Shown: positions 7,423-16,627 of the stretch, piece after piece
Numbering within the stretch: position 1 is the stretch's first letter
Layout: the number at the start of each line of letters is the position of its first letter
Assembly: GCA_018820315.1 (NCBI GenBank)
Contig: JAHJOQ010000076.1
Span: 1-42,656, forward strand
Direction: 5' to 3'
DNA: 42,656 bases
DNA from: Candidatus Zixiibacteriota bacterium
Lineage (GTDB): Bacteria > Zixibacteria > MSB-5A5 > JAABVY01 > JAHJOQ01
Position numbers and translations under genes: made by a program
The notes under the pieces: generated by a model
What the model was told of the DNA's origin: nothing
The model's input: only the letters and a program-made list of their open reading frames with translations
Databases searched by the model: none

Positions 7423-9612
7423 ATGTCGGCGAAGCCAGCCCCGCTCAAGGTAGTCTTCCTCTGGCATCAGCACCAGCCTTATTATAAGGACTTCGAGACT
7501 GATCGCTATGTCCTTCCGTGGGTGCGTCTGCACGGCACCAAGGACTATCTCGACATGGTCAGAATTCTCGATGAGTTCCCCGGAATCAAGCAGACGTTTA
7601 ATCTGGTCCCATCTCTAATCGAACAGATTCAGGATTACACGCAGCATGATGCCGTAGACAATCATATGTCACTGACTCTTAAGAGGGCTGCCGATTTGAC
7701 AGATGCTGAGAAAATCGAGATACTCTCGACCTTTTTCTCCGCGAATGTCGGTACAATGATAAAACCGCACCAACGATACTATCAGATTCACGAGAAAGTC
7801 ATGCTTTGCAAGTCGGACCTGCAGAAAGCGGCGGATAGCATAACCGACCAGGAGTATATCGATCTGACGATATGGTCAAATTTGGTATGGATCGATCCTA
7901 TGTTTCGATCGGATCCGGATATTGCGCGGCTCTTCGAGAAAAAGAACGGCTTCTCCGAAGAAGATAAGATTGGCTTATTTCAGTTTCAGAAAAGGCTGCT
8001 GTCGGAAATCATCCCTGCTCATCGCGATGCACAGGATCGGGGGCAGATAGAAGTGTCATTCTCGCCATACTTCCATCCGATCCTGCCGCTCCTGATCGAC
8101 ACGGATCTGGCCAGGGAGGCACTGCCTCGCATCAAACTCCCCTCGGAACGGTTTCAGCATCCGGAAGACGCGAGCCACCAGATAAAGATGTCGTGTGATA
8201 TGTATCAGGAGCTATTCGGTCGACCTCTGACGGGAATGTGGCCCTCCGAGGGTTCTGTTGCCGAACCGCTGATCCCCCTGTTCCTGGATCACAATGTGAA
8301 ATGGATTGCGACGGATGAGGACGTACTTTTCGAGTCCGCCGACGCCCTTTCAAAGGCAGATGCTGGCACGAGACAGATCGCGCTGCACAGGCCATATAGG
8401 CTCAAAAGAGACAGCGGGGAACTGGGTATACTCTTCAGAAACCATGCCCTCTCCGACAAAATCGGATTTGTGTACTCAGGGTGGGACCCGGAGAAGGCGG
8501 CCCATGATTTCGTAAGCAGTCTGCTGGATATCCGAAAATCGCTTGGCAGGGAGAACCTGAAGGAATGCGTCGTACCTATCATTCTTGATGGCGAGAATGC
8601 ATGGGAATATTACAAGAATGACGGTGTCGATTTCATCAGAGCACTATATTCGAACCTTTCTAAAGATGACAAAATCGAAACGATTACAGTATCAGAGGCA
8701 TTTGCAGCCGTCGACAAACCACAGAACTTGCCTCGCCTCTTCGCCGGATCTTGGATCAACCACGATTTCAGAGTCTGGATCGGGCATGACGAGGATAACA
8801 AGGCTTGGGATTTCCTGTCTCGCGCCAGGAATGCATTGGTTGAGTACGAAAGAGTAACTCCAGAGGCAACCCCTGAGACTCTGAAACAGGCATGGAAAGA
8901 AATATTCATTGCTGAAGGATCAGATTGGTGCTGGTGGTACGGGGATGACCATTCGTCGAATCAGGATGACATCTTTGACAGTCTGTTTCGGTCTCATCTT
9001 TTAGCGGTGTACAAACTCATTGAGAAAGATCCTCCCGAAGAGCTGCTGCAACCTATTCGCGGCATTAGAGGTGTCAGCGGAATCGAACAGCCACTCGGAT
9101 TGGTTTCTCCGACAGTCGACGGTCTTGTGACTACGTTTTATGAGTGGCATGATTCCGGAATGCTCGATTGCATGAAGGCTGGGTCGGCCATGCACAGAGC
9201 AATCAATGTGGTGCATGCGTTCCATTTCGGCTTTGATGATGACAACATATATTTCAGACTCGATCTCTTCACCCGCGCTGAGGATGATGCGGCAGCTGAG
9301 TTTGAGTTTCAGATCGAGCTGAAGGCTGCAAGAGATTATGTCATTACGGTGAAAAGGGAGGGGACTCAGATCGCATCCCGCGAACTGAACGCAAAGGAGT
9401 ACATTGACAATGAATTCAAAGGTCAGGTTGCTCTGAAGAAGGTCCTCGAAGTGTCGATTCCCCGCTCTGAAATCGCCTTTGACAAGGAATTCAGAGCAGA
9501 TCTTGCGGTCGAAGTGGTCAGGCGATCAGAGCAGATCGAGCGCTGGCCAGCCTATGATATGATCCACACAACAATGCCGACAAGAAACGAATCCACCTTC
9601 TGGCAAGTCTGA
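7423..9612 (+). CDS. Glycoside hydrolase family 57 (alpha-glucan-active)
   Basis: GH57 enzymes cleave or transfer alpha-1,4/1,6-glucans such as glycogen, maltodextrin and pullulan. In the 729 residues, conserved region 1 is WHQHQPYY (about residues 14-21). GMWPSEGSVAE (about 270-281) carries the Glu expected to be the nucleophile, followed by WIATDEDVLF. LDGENAWEYY (about 388-397) carries the Asp expected to be the acid/base. After the (beta/alpha)7 domain and its helical region, a C-terminal beta-rich domain (about 580-729) may bind carbohydrate. No signal peptide is seen, so it likely acts on cytoplasmic glycogen or maltodextrin. The start is three bases after the TPR gene stop with no strong Shine-Dalgarno, suggesting coupling. 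The exact specificity (amylase, 4-alpha-glucanotransferase or pullulanase-like) is open. Confidence 0.9.
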   Translation: MSAKPAPLKVVFLWHQHQPYYKDFETDRYVLPWVRLHGTKDYLDMVRILDEFPGIKQTFNLVPSLIEQIQDYTQHDAVDNHMSLTLKRAADLTDAEKIEILSTFFSANVGTMIKPHQRYYQIHEKVMLCKSDLQKAADSITDQEYIDLTIWSNLVWIDPMFRSDPDIARLFEKKNGFSEEDKIGLFQFQKRLLSEIIPAHRDAQDRGQIEVSFSPYFHPILPLLIDTDLAREALPRIKLPSERFQHPEDASHQIKMSCDMYQELFGRPLTGMWPSEGSVAEPLIPLFLDHNVKWIATDEDVLFESADALSKADAGTRQIALHRPYRLKRDSGELGILFRNHALSDKIGFVYSGWDPEKAAHDFVSSLLDIRKSLGRENLKECVVPIILDGENAWEYYKNDGVDFIRALYSNLSKDDKIETITVSEAFAAVDKPQNLPRLFAGSWINHDFRVWIGHDEDNKAWDFLSRARNALVEYERVTPEATPETLKQAWKEIFIAEGSDWCWWYGDDHSSNQDDIFDSLFRSHLLAVYKLIEKDPPEELLQPIRGIRGVSGIEQPLGLVSPTVDGLVTTFYEWHDSGMLDCMKAGSAMHRAINVVHAFHFGFDDDNIYFRLDLFTRAEDDAAAEFEFQIELKAARDYVITVKREGTQIASRELNAKEYIDNEFKGQVALKKVLEVSIPRSEIAFDKEFRADLAVEVVRRSEQIERWPAYDMIHTTMPTRNESTFWQV

Positions 9613-9698
9613 CAACTCCAATCGAACAAACAGGTGCATGACCGGAATACCCCGGGAGTCCTGCCGAGTCACTTACATCCCTGAACACAACTTGACCC

Positions 9699-9727
9699 TT
9701 GCCACGTACACTGCAATATGCTATAAT
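9699..9727 (+). promoter_or_regulatory. strong promoter, TTGCCA-17-TATAAT
   Basis: TTGCCA at 9699-9704, 17-base spacer, consensus TATAAT at 9722-9727. It drives the GT-C/TPR gene, leaving a leader of about 60 bases. Confidence 0.65.
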
Positions 9728-9792
9728 TGCACCGGCAATAATTCAGAACTCAACGATTTGCCGCGATAGTTTTGCGGCGTTTCAAGTTGCAG

Positions 9793-12078
9793 ATGGCAAG
9801 AAAGAAACAGCCCCGCACAAGAAGAAAGAAAGACTCTTTCGCGAGAGATTTTGTTCTGCCTCTTTGGTTTCGCGTTCGACTTCCATTACTTCTGATTGCA
9901 CTGGCTCTAATCCCAAGATTGCTGGCACTGTTTGACTTAAGCGACTCACCGATTTACCTGCATCCGGTGATTGACAGCCAGACCTATCACGAAATGGCTG
10001 CTCAAATTGCGGCTGGTGATGTAATCGGACACTCGACATTCTGGCAGGCTCCTCTTTACCCGTACTTTCTGGGAGTCCTCTACTGGCTGTTCGGTGTCAG
10101 TATCACGGCAGCCAAGCTTGTGCAAGTGCTGATCTCAGCAGTGAATTGCTATCTCATTTTCAGACTGGCCGCAAAGGTATTAGACAGGAGAGTCGCGTGG
10201 CTCGCATTCGGAATTGCCGCGATATACGGTCCATTCATCTTCTTTGCGACTGAACTGCTCGCACCGGTGTTGCTCAATTTCCTGATACTTCTTGCAATCA
10301 ATATACTGATATCCTATAAAGCCTCCTCGCGACCGCTCAAGACCATTCTTGTCGGTTTCATTCTGGGGTTGGCGCAAATAGGTCATGGCTTGATAGCTGC
10401 GTTTATACCACTGCTCATCGTGTGGCTCTTCTATTTCCATTATCGAGGGAACAACCGATTGCTGCCCGGACTCAAGTCGTCTGGCTTCTTGCTTATCGGG
10501 TTCTTATCTTTGGTCGCAGTGACCACCGTGCGCAATTACGCGGTCGACCACGAACTGACTCTGGTGTCAGCCAACGTCGGGGCGAATTTCTATCTCGGAA
10601 ATCATCCGAATTATGACAGCACGACCGCAATCAGACCGGGTCTTGAATGGGACGAATGTATTCAGGAGGCAGCGGTTCACGGTCAGGCGACGCCTGCGCA
10701 GTCATCAGCCTACTTCACATCAAAGGCCATCGATAATCTCGGCGACGATCCGTTAGCATTTCTTGGTTTGCTTGCTAAGAAAGCCTATCTGCTAACTGCA
10801 GGGGAGGAGATCAAGCGGAATCTCGACATCTATCATTTCAAGCGATATTCGACGGTGCTCGACGTTCTCATCTGGCGGCATGTGATAGCATTCCCGACAG
10901 GGATCATTTTGCCGCTCGCCCTCTGCTGGATGATATTTTTCATCTTCAAACCGCCCGACGTCCAGAGCCGCGAAGTCTGGCTGTTGCTGGCGTTTGTGTT
11001 CTCACAGGCGGCGGCAATTCTGCTGTTCTTTGTCTCATCCCGCTACCGTCTGACCATTATGCCGATGGCAATCATTTTTGCATCGGCGCTGATCATTCAG
11101 TTAGTTGCACCGCTGAGATCCGGCAAGTCAGGAAAGATCGCAGTACAGGTTGGGCTGATCGTTGTATTGCTGCTATCCTGCAACATCCCTCGGATTGAGC
11201 AATCACCAAAGGATGAGGCTGAGAATCTCTTCTATGAGGGACTGGCGTTTGCACAGGGGGGAGACTGCGACACAGCGATCAATCTGTATCGCGCGGCAGT
11301 CGATTTGAACCACAATTATGCGATGGCAGAGTATAACATGGCGCTGTGTTACGGTATCACACAGCAAATAAACCTTGCTGAGCAGTCGCTCGATAGTGTT
11401 GTCGCCAGGAATCCGAAGTCCTTCATGGCAAAGCTTGTTGTCGGTAAAGCTCAACTTGATATGGGCAACCGCGAGAAAGCTGAAGAGCTTTTCGGTAAGG
11501 TCCTCCAAATGAACCCGAATTCAGTCGAGGCACGAATCAATCTAGGCGAGATATTCAGATTGAAGATGGATTCCACGCAGGCGTTGCAGTATCTCAGATC
11601 GGCCATTGCGATTGATCCCAAGGCATACAAAGCGTACAATCAGATGGGTGCCGTGTACATGGAAAACAACATGATGAACGAAGCGGAACGCTGTTTCTAC
11701 ACGTCTTTCCAACTCAACGGCTCCTATGCCAAAGCACTGATTAACCTCGGATCCGTCTATGGAACGACCGGCCGAATGCACGAGGCTGAGAGATGTTTCG
11801 AACGTGCGGTGGAGATTGATCCTAACGACATCACCGGTCTGCTCAACTATGGCGCAGTCATGCTGAAGCAGGCGGAGCCTGCCGCTGCTTTGGAGCTATT
11901 TAATCGAGCCGTAATGATTGCACCCGAAACACCGCAGACTCATCATTACAGAGGTGTTGCGCTGCTCAGCCTCCGGCAGACTCCGGAGGCGAAGCGATCA
12001 TTCCAGAGGGCATTGAAACTCGATCCCGATTTCGCACCGGCAAGGCAACAGTTGGAGAAGATGGGCGCAAATCAGTAA
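9793..12078 (+). CDS. GT-C membrane glycosyltransferase (ArnT/PMT-like) fused to TPR repeats
   Basis: The 761-residue protein joins two halves. Residues about 30-460 hold eight to eleven hydrophobic segments. Near the N-terminus, IDSQTYHEMAAQIAAGD then FWQAPLYPYFLGVLYWLFG matches the first periplasmic loop and PPLYP-like motif of the ArnT/PMT (GT39/GT83) group, with the Asp as the expected catalytic residue. Residues about 470-761 are tandem TPRs (for example YAMAEYNMALCYG, AEELFGKVLQMNPNSVEARINLGEIF, AERCFERAVEIDPNDITGLLNYGAVM). Such enzymes use polyprenyl-phosphate sugars to modify proteins or lipids, and the TPR half would lie outside the cytoplasm or bind a partner. The architecture recalls eukaryotic TMTC O-mannosyltransferases. 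The ATG at 9793 is taken, though an upstream TTG (9772) is possible and the ribosome site is weak. Acceptor unknown. Confidence 0.8.
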   Translation: MARKKQPRTRRKKDSFARDFVLPLWFRVRLPLLLIALALIPRLLALFDLSDSPIYLHPVIDSQTYHEMAAQIAAGDVIGHSTFWQAPLYPYFLGVLYWLFGVSITAAKLVQVLISAVNCYLIFRLAAKVLDRRVAWLAFGIAAIYGPFIFFATELLAPVLLNFLILLAINILISYKASSRPLKTILVGFILGLAQIGHGLIAAFIPLLIVWLFYFHYRGNNRLLPGLKSSGFLLIGFLSLVAVTTVRNYAVDHELTLVSANVGANFYLGNHPNYDSTTAIRPGLEWDECIQEAAVHGQATPAQSSAYFTSKAIDNLGDDPLAFLGLLAKKAYLLTAGEEIKRNLDIYHFKRYSTVLDVLIWRHVIAFPTGIILPLALCWMIFFIFKPPDVQSREVWLLLAFVFSQAAAILLFFVSSRYRLTIMPMAIIFASALIIQLVAPLRSGKSGKIAVQVGLIVVLLLSCNIPRIEQSPKDEAENLFYEGLAFAQGGDCDTAINLYRAAVDLNHNYAMAEYNMALCYGITQQINLAEQSLDSVVARNPKSFMAKLVVGKAQLDMGNREKAEELFGKVLQMNPNSVEARINLGEIFRLKMDSTQALQYLRSAIAIDPKAYKAYNQMGAVYMENNMMNEAERCFYTSFQLNGSYAKALINLGSVYGTTGRMHEAERCFERAVEIDPNDITGLLNYGAVMLKQAEPAAALELFNRAVMIAPETPQTHHYRGVALLSLRQTPEAKRSFQRALKLDPDFAPARQQLEKMGANQ

Positions 12079-12139
12079 TCCTCTGGTGCCAAGAAAACCG
12101 TTTCTTACTCAGTGTAATTAGTCCACAATGTGAATGGAA

Positions 12140-12190
12140 CAGATGGGATCGGCATTCGCGGCGGTACCTGCGAAAAAATATCCCCATCTG
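12140..12190 (+). other. nested hairpin upstream of the HMG-CoA synthase operon
   Basis: CAGATGGG (12140-12147) pairs with CCCATCTG (12183-12190), enclosing a second stem TTCGC (12155-12159) with GCGAA (12170-12174). No T-run follows. It ends four bases before a candidate -35 box. It may end the preceding transcript by a non-canonical route or be an operator. Confidence 0.35.
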
Positions 12191-12193
12191 CTC

Positions 12194-12222
12194 TTGACTT
12201 CCGGAGGTAAATTATCAATATT
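12194..12222 (+). promoter_or_regulatory. candidate promoter of the HMG-CoA synthase / methylcrotonyl carboxylase operon
   Basis: TTGACT at 12194-12199 and AATATT at 12217-12222 with a 17-base spacer. It is about 150 bases before the first start codon. The -10 matches four of six consensus positions. The leader between them shows no riboswitch I can recognise. Confidence 0.4.
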
Positions 12223-12370
12223 GACTAGCTCTTGTAGGTTGCTTGAACGCAGACCATTAATGCCATGACTGATTTGGAGAGATTACTAACGAGTTCACCA
12301 GAGTTCGCATCGATAGTAGATGTTTTGCAGGGAAATAACTTACTCATATATATGGAATGAGGTGTCACTT

Positions 12371-13423
12371 ATGGTAGGAATAGTGGGATACGGCGCCAAG
12401 ATTCCCCGTCACAGAATCAAAGTTGAGGAAATTGCCAAGACATGGGGAGCCGATGCGCCATCCTATAAGAAGGGATTGCAGCTGTCCGAGAAGTCGGTTC
12501 CGGGACCCGATGTAGACACGATCACTCTCTCTGTGGAAGCCGCGAAATATGCACTAAAGCGCGCTGGGATATCCGGTTCCGAGATCGGTTCGGTTTACGT
12601 CGGTTCGGAGTCGCATCCGTACGCCGTGAAGCCATCGGGCACAGTGCTTGCTGAGGCGATCGGAGCGGTCAAAGACTGTCATTGCGCCGATTTTGAATTC
12701 GCATGCAAAGCTGGATCTGAGGCGATGTTCGTCTGTCTCGGTCTCGCTCAGTCAGGGTACGTGAAATACGGCCTTGCGGTCGGCGGCGATACATCACAAG
12801 GCGCGCCGGGCGATGCACTGGAATATTCGGCGGCTGCGGGATCGGCGGCCTTCATCATGGCAACAGACAAGGATAAGATCCTCGCGGAGATACTCCACAC
12901 TCACTCATACATGTCCGACACTCCTGATTTCTGGAGGCGCGAGCATGAGCATTATCCGCAGCATGGCGGAAGATTTACCGGTGAGCCTGCTTATTTTGCA
13001 CATGTGATGGGAGCTACCAAGGCGATTCTGGACAAGTCCGGTATGAAGCCGTCAGACTTCCAGTATGCGGTGTTCCATCAGCCGAACGGCAAATTTCCGA
13101 TGCGTGTCGGCAAGATGCTCGGATTCAAGAAAGAACAGATAGAAACCGGATGGCTGGTGCCGGTCCTTGGCAACACATACTCCGGTGCCTCACCCCTCGG
13201 ATTGACGGCTATTCTCGATGTCGCAAAGCCGGGCGACATGATTATGATGTGCTCTTATGGTTCCGGTGCCGGTTCTGATTCGTTCATCTGGAAGGTGACG
13301 GATCGGATCAAAGAGGTGCAGAATCTCTGTCCGAAGACTCGTACACAGCTCGATGAGCACAAGGTCTATGTCGACTACGGTACTTATGCTAAGTTCCGTA
13401 AGAAAATTCTGAAGAATAAGTGA
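12371..13423 (+). CDS. Hydroxymethylglutaryl-CoA synthase, archaeal type
   Basis: It condenses acetyl-CoA with acetoacetyl-CoA to HMG-CoA. The 350-residue sequence is of the archaeal family and not the longer bacterial/eukaryotic MvaS type. It shows VGSESHPYAVKPSGT with the catalytic Glu80, DFEFACKAGSEAM with the acyl-accepting Cys112, GGDTSQGAPGDALEYSAAAG, TPDFWRREHEHYPQHGGRFTGEPAYF, FHQPNGKFP with the catalytic His (about residue 235), and GNTYSGASPLGL. The start at 12371 follows GAGGTG and begins the conserved MVGIVGYGAKIPR; an in-frame ATG at 12320 adds unrelated residues. It is followed by its partner thiolase (12 bases) and DUF35 gene, the same trio that forms a complex in methanogens. 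A bacterial genome carrying it next to leucine-catabolism genes is unusual. HMG-CoA reductase is not in the window. Confidence 0.92.
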   Translation: MVGIVGYGAKIPRHRIKVEEIAKTWGADAPSYKKGLQLSEKSVPGPDVDTITLSVEAAKYALKRAGISGSEIGSVYVGSESHPYAVKPSGTVLAEAIGAVKDCHCADFEFACKAGSEAMFVCLGLAQSGYVKYGLAVGGDTSQGAPGDALEYSAAAGSAAFIMATDKDKILAEILHTHSYMSDTPDFWRREHEHYPQHGGRFTGEPAYFAHVMGATKAILDKSGMKPSDFQYAVFHQPNGKFPMRVGKMLGFKKEQIETGWLVPVLGNTYSGASPLGLTAILDVAKPGDMIMMCSYGSGAGSDSFIWKVTDRIKEVQNLCPKTRTQLDEHKVYVDYGTYAKFRKKILKNK

Positions 13424-13435
13424 TGAGGTGAAGAT

Positions 13436-14593
13436 ATGAGAGAAGTTGCCATAATCGGCGTCGGCATGGGCAAATGGGGAGAGATCTGGAACGACTCGCT
13501 TCGAGATATCTATGTTGAAGCGGCAGTCTTAGCGCTCAAGGATGCCGGTATCGACAAAGTTGACAGCATGTATGTCGGCAGCATGACACCCGGGTTGTTC
13601 GTAGGTCAGGAACATCTCGGTTCGCTGTTGGCAGATTATCTTGGAATTAAGAACCTACCCTGCACACGCGTAGAATCAGCATGTGCATCGGGCGGTGTTG
13701 CGCTGAAATCTGCATTCCTGGAGGTAGCATCAGGTTATTCTGATCTGGTGATTGCCGGAGGAGTGGAAAAGATGACTGATTGTTCCGGTGATGACGCTAC
13801 TTATGCGCTCGCGACAGCTGCGGATCAGGAATATGAAGTGTTCCACGGCGCGACGTTCCCGGGACTCTACGCAATGATGGCTCGCCGCCATATGTTTGAG
13901 TACGGAACTACTCGTGAACAGCTTGCGTATGTCGCTGTGAAAAATCACAAGAACGGCGCGAAGAACCCGAAGGCGCAGTATCCGTTTGAAGTCACATTGG
14001 AAGGCGTGATGTCATCTGTCATGGTTGCCGATCCGTTGCGCATCCTTGACTGTTCCCCGATCACTGACGGCGCAGCTTGTGTAGTACTTGCCGATCTCGA
14101 AACCGCGAAGAGAATCTGCAAGAAGCCGATAGTGAAGATACTCGGATTCGGACACGCAACCGACACCATCGCGCTGCACGCCCGCGAATCTTTGACAAGA
14201 CTCGATGCCACGATTGTCGCGGCTGAGAGAGCATACAAGATGGCCGGTAAGAAGCCTTCCGACATCGATTTTGCGGAAGTGCACGACTGTTTCACAATCG
14301 CAGAGATCATCGTCTCTGAGGACCTCGGTTTCTTTGAGAAGGGGAAGGGCGGCCCGGCGGTCGAAGCTGGTGAAACTCAAATTGGTGGCAAGATTCCGAT
14401 TAACACATCGGGAGGTTTGAAATCGAAAGGTCATCCAGTCGGCGCGACAGGCATCGCACAGGCAATCGAGATTGTCAGTCAGCTTCGCGGCGAAGCGGGC
14501 GACAGGCAGGTCAAGGGTGCAAAGGTCGGGCTGGCTCAAAACATGGGCGGCTCCGGCGGATCGTGCACTGTCCACATCATGGAGGTGGTCTGA
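13436..14593 (+). CDS. Archaeal-type thiolase (acetoacetyl-CoA thiolase partner of HMG-CoA synthase)
   Basis: It belongs to the thiolase clade that in archaea feeds acetoacetyl-CoA directly to HMG-CoA synthase. In 385 residues: nucleophile Cys83 in [10 protein letters not shown], the HDCF motif (about residue 283) where classic thiolases have NEAF, and GHPVGATG (about residue 331) with the catalytic His. The C-terminal second cysteine of biosynthetic thiolases (CxG) is replaced by QNMGGSGGS, as usual in this SCP2-thiolase-like group. The start has GAGGTG seven bases upstream. The stop overlaps the ATG of the DUF35 gene (TGATG), so all three proteins should be made together. A second, classic thiolase lies 6 kb away, so this one is probably dedicated to the complex. 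Confidence 0.9.
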   Translation: MREVAIIGVGMGKWGEIWNDSLRDIYVEAAVLALKDAGIDKVDSMYVGSMTPGLFVGQEHLGSLLADYLGIKNLPCTRVESACASGGVALKSAFLEVASGYSDLVIAGGVEKMTDCSGDDATYALATAADQEYEVFHGATFPGLYAMMARRHMFEYGTTREQLAYVAVKNHKNGAKNPKAQYPFEVTLEGVMSSVMVADPLRILDCSPITDGAACVVLADLETAKRICKKPIVKILGFGHATDTIALHARESLTRLDATIVAAERAYKMAGKKPSDIDFAEVHDCFTIAEIIVSEDLGFFEKGKGGPAVEAGETQIGGKIPINTSGGLKSKGHPVGATGIAQAIEIVSQLRGEAGDRQVKGAKVGLAQNMGGSGGSCTVHIMEVV

Positions 14594-15006
14594 TGTTTCC
14601 AGCAAGAACATGGCGGGAGAACCCGCAGCGTTATAGATTAGAGGCGCAAAAATGCTCGAAGTGTTCGAGTGTTTACTTTCCACCCCGGAAAGTCGCTCCC
14701 GGCACTCTGGACGGTTCGTGTCTTGAGCCGTATACACTGCCAAATGACGGCACAATTTACACGTTTACAAGAATCAATGTTCCGCCAAATCAGTTCAAGG
14801 ATGCCGCGCCATACGTTGTCGGCATCGTGGAATTGACGGATGGAACGAAGATCATGTGTCAGATCGCCGATACCGATGGGATGGAGCTGGAGATAGGGCA
14901 GAAAGTGAAACTGGAATTCAGAAGAGTCCAGACTGATGGTGAGCACGGAGTACTCGCGTACGGATACAAAGCCGTACCGGCAATTCCGGGTGTAACGACG
15001 GTTTAG
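14593..15006 (+). CDS. DUF35 OB-fold protein with partial zinc ribbon
   Basis: DUF35 proteins bridge thiolase and HMG-CoA synthase in archaea and shape the shared CoA channel. This one has 137 residues: an N-terminal helix ([16 protein letters not shown]), a rubredoxin-like knuckle ([15 protein letters not shown], about residues 20-34), then an OB-fold ([45 protein letters not shown]). The usual second CxxC that completes the zinc site is missing: after FPPRKV the sequence runs APGTLDGSC with only one cysteine. The fold may hold without zinc or with a three-cysteine site. The start overlaps the thiolase stop. The carboxyltransferase gene starts after four bases. Confidence 0.88.
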   Translation: MFPARTWRENPQRYRLEAQKCSKCSSVYFPPRKVAPGTLDGSCLEPYTLPNDGTIYTFTRINVPPNQFKDAAPYVVGIVELTDGTKIMCQIADTDGMELEIGQKVKLEFRRVQTDGEHGVLAYGYKAVPAIPGVTTV

Positions 15007-15010
15007 GCGC

Positions 15011-16618
15011 ATGTATCGTATCGAATCGAAGGTTGACACAAAATCTCCGGAGTTCAAAGCAAATCGTGACGAGATGCTGAAGCTCTCGTCGCAGCTTCGC
15101 GAGAATCTTGCCCGAGTCAAGAAGGGCGGTCCCGACTATATGGTCGAGCGGCATCATGCGCGCGGCAAACTTACCGCACGCGAGCGGCTCGATCTGTTGT
15201 TCGACAAGAATACTCCCTTCATAGAGCTGTCTCCACTCGCAGCGTGGGGAGAGTATAACGACGAGGCACCATCTGCCGGCGTGGTGACCGGCATCGGAGT
15301 TGTGCATGGTCGCGAGGTTCTTGTGGTTGCGAATGATGCAACCGTCAAGGGGGGTACATACTACCCGCTGACGATCAAGAAGCACATACGCGCACAGCAG
15401 GTCGCTATGGAAAATCGGCTGCCCTGTGTGTATCTTGTCGATTCCGGCGGCATATTTCTGCCGCATCAGTCGGGCTCGTTCCCCGATCAGTACCATTTCG
15501 GGCGCATCTTCTATAACCAAGCAAGACTTTCGGCGCTTGGCATACCTCAGATAGCGATTGTGATGGGATCATGCACCGCTGGCGGCGCCTATGTTCCGGC
15601 TATGTCCGACGAGGCAGTCATTGTGCGCAAGCAGGGGACTATTTTTATCGGCGGACCGCCATTGGTTAAGGCAGCGACGGGTGACACGGTAACGGACGAG
15701 GATCTCGGTGGAGCGGATGTCCACTGCAGGATTTCTGGAGTGGCTGATCACTATGCAAGAGATGACAAACACGCGGTGCAGATAGCGCGCAATATCATTG
15801 AATGCCTCGATCGTCAGAAGAAATTTCCGCTCGATATAACGACACCGGAAGAACCGTATTACGATCCTGAGGAGCTCTATGGCGTCGTGCCGGTTGACTT
15901 GAAGAGGGCATACGACACAAGAGAAGCGATTGCGCGGATTGTCGATGGCTCGAGGTTTCAGGAGTTCAAGGAGCTCTATGGCCTAACTCTCGTCTGCGGC
16001 TTCGCGCGGATAATGGGTTATCCGGTCGGAATCCTCGCAAACAACGGCGTGCTGTTCTCGGAGAGTTCTGTCAAGGGAGCCCATTTCATCGAGCTCTGCA
16101 CTTCGAGAAAGATACCGTTGTTATTCCTTCAGAACATCACCGGTTTCATCGTCGGCAAACAGTATGAACATGGCGGCATCGCCAAGGATGGTGCGAAGCT
16201 AGTGCATGCCGTCGCTAACGCGGATGTGCCGAAATTCACTGTCATCGTCGGCGGGTCATATGGGGCCGGGAACTATGCGATGTGCGGAAGGGGCTACTTC
16301 CCAAGGCTTCTCTGGATGTGGCCTAATTCCAAGATTTGCGTGATGGGCGGAGAGCAGGCGGCAGATGTCCTGCTAACAGTCAAGATGAGACAATTGAAGA
16401 AAAAGGGAATCGAGATGACGCCGGAGGAACAGCAGGAATTCAAGAATCCCACTATGGAAAAATACGAAAGCGAATCATCCCCTTACTACTCGACTTCTCA
16501 CATATGGGATGACGGGATCATTGATCCTGTCGACACGCGCACACTGCTCGGTCTCGGTATCGCAATGTCACTCAATCAGCCGATACCGGATCAGCACTAC
16601 GGTGTATTCAGAATGTAA
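15011..16618 (+). CDS. mccB: 3-Methylcrotonyl-CoA carboxylase, carboxyltransferase (beta) subunit
   Basis: It moves carboxyl from carboxybiotin to 3-methylcrotonyl-CoA, making 3-methylglutaconyl-CoA. The length, 535 residues, equals the usual MCC beta chain. Motifs point to MCC over propionyl- or acetyl-CoA carboxylases: [57 protein letters not shown] (about residues 185-203), then [57 protein letters not shown] and [10 protein letters not shown]. The two oxyanion-hole Gly-rich loops are intact. It sits inside the HMG-CoA synthase operon, four bases after DUF35 and nine before the hydratase, so its substrate assignment is supported by context as well as sequence. Known in Pseudomonas as LiuB. 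Confidence 0.93.
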   Translation: MYRIESKVDTKSPEFKANRDEMLKLSSQLRENLARVKKGGPDYMVERHHARGKLTARERLDLLFDKNTPFIELSPLAAWGEYNDEAPSAGVVTGIGVVHGREVLVVANDATVKGGTYYPLTIKKHIRAQQVAMENRLPCVYLVDSGGIFLPHQSGSFPDQYHFGRIFYNQARLSALGIPQIAIVMGSCTAGGAYVPAMSDEAVIVRKQGTIFIGGPPLVKAATGDTVTDEDLGGADVHCRISGVADHYARDDKHAVQIARNIIECLDRQKKFPLDITTPEEPYYDPEELYGVVPVDLKRAYDTREAIARIVDGSRFQEFKELYGLTLVCGFARIMGYPVGILANNGVLFSESSVKGAHFIELCTSRKIPLLFLQNITGFIVGKQYEHGGIAKDGAKLVHAVANADVPKFTVIVGGSYGAGNYAMCGRGYFPRLLWMWPNSKICVMGGEQAADVLLTVKMRQLKKKGIEMTPEEQQEFKNPTMEKYESESSPYYSTSHIWDDGIIDPVDTRTLLGLGIAMSLNQPIPDQHYGVFRM

Positions 16619-16627
16619 GGGGACATA

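Noticed and set aside
14012-14755. 247-codon open frame on the minus strand
   Set aside because: It is a shadow of the thiolase and DUF35 genes, which have strong family motifs on the plus strand.
12371-15006. Reading the HMG-CoA synthase trio simply as a mevalonate pathway
   Set aside because: No HMG-CoA reductase or later mevalonate gene is in the window, and the trio is in one operon with leucine-type carboxylase and hydratase. Kept as a possibility only if those genes lie elsewhere.
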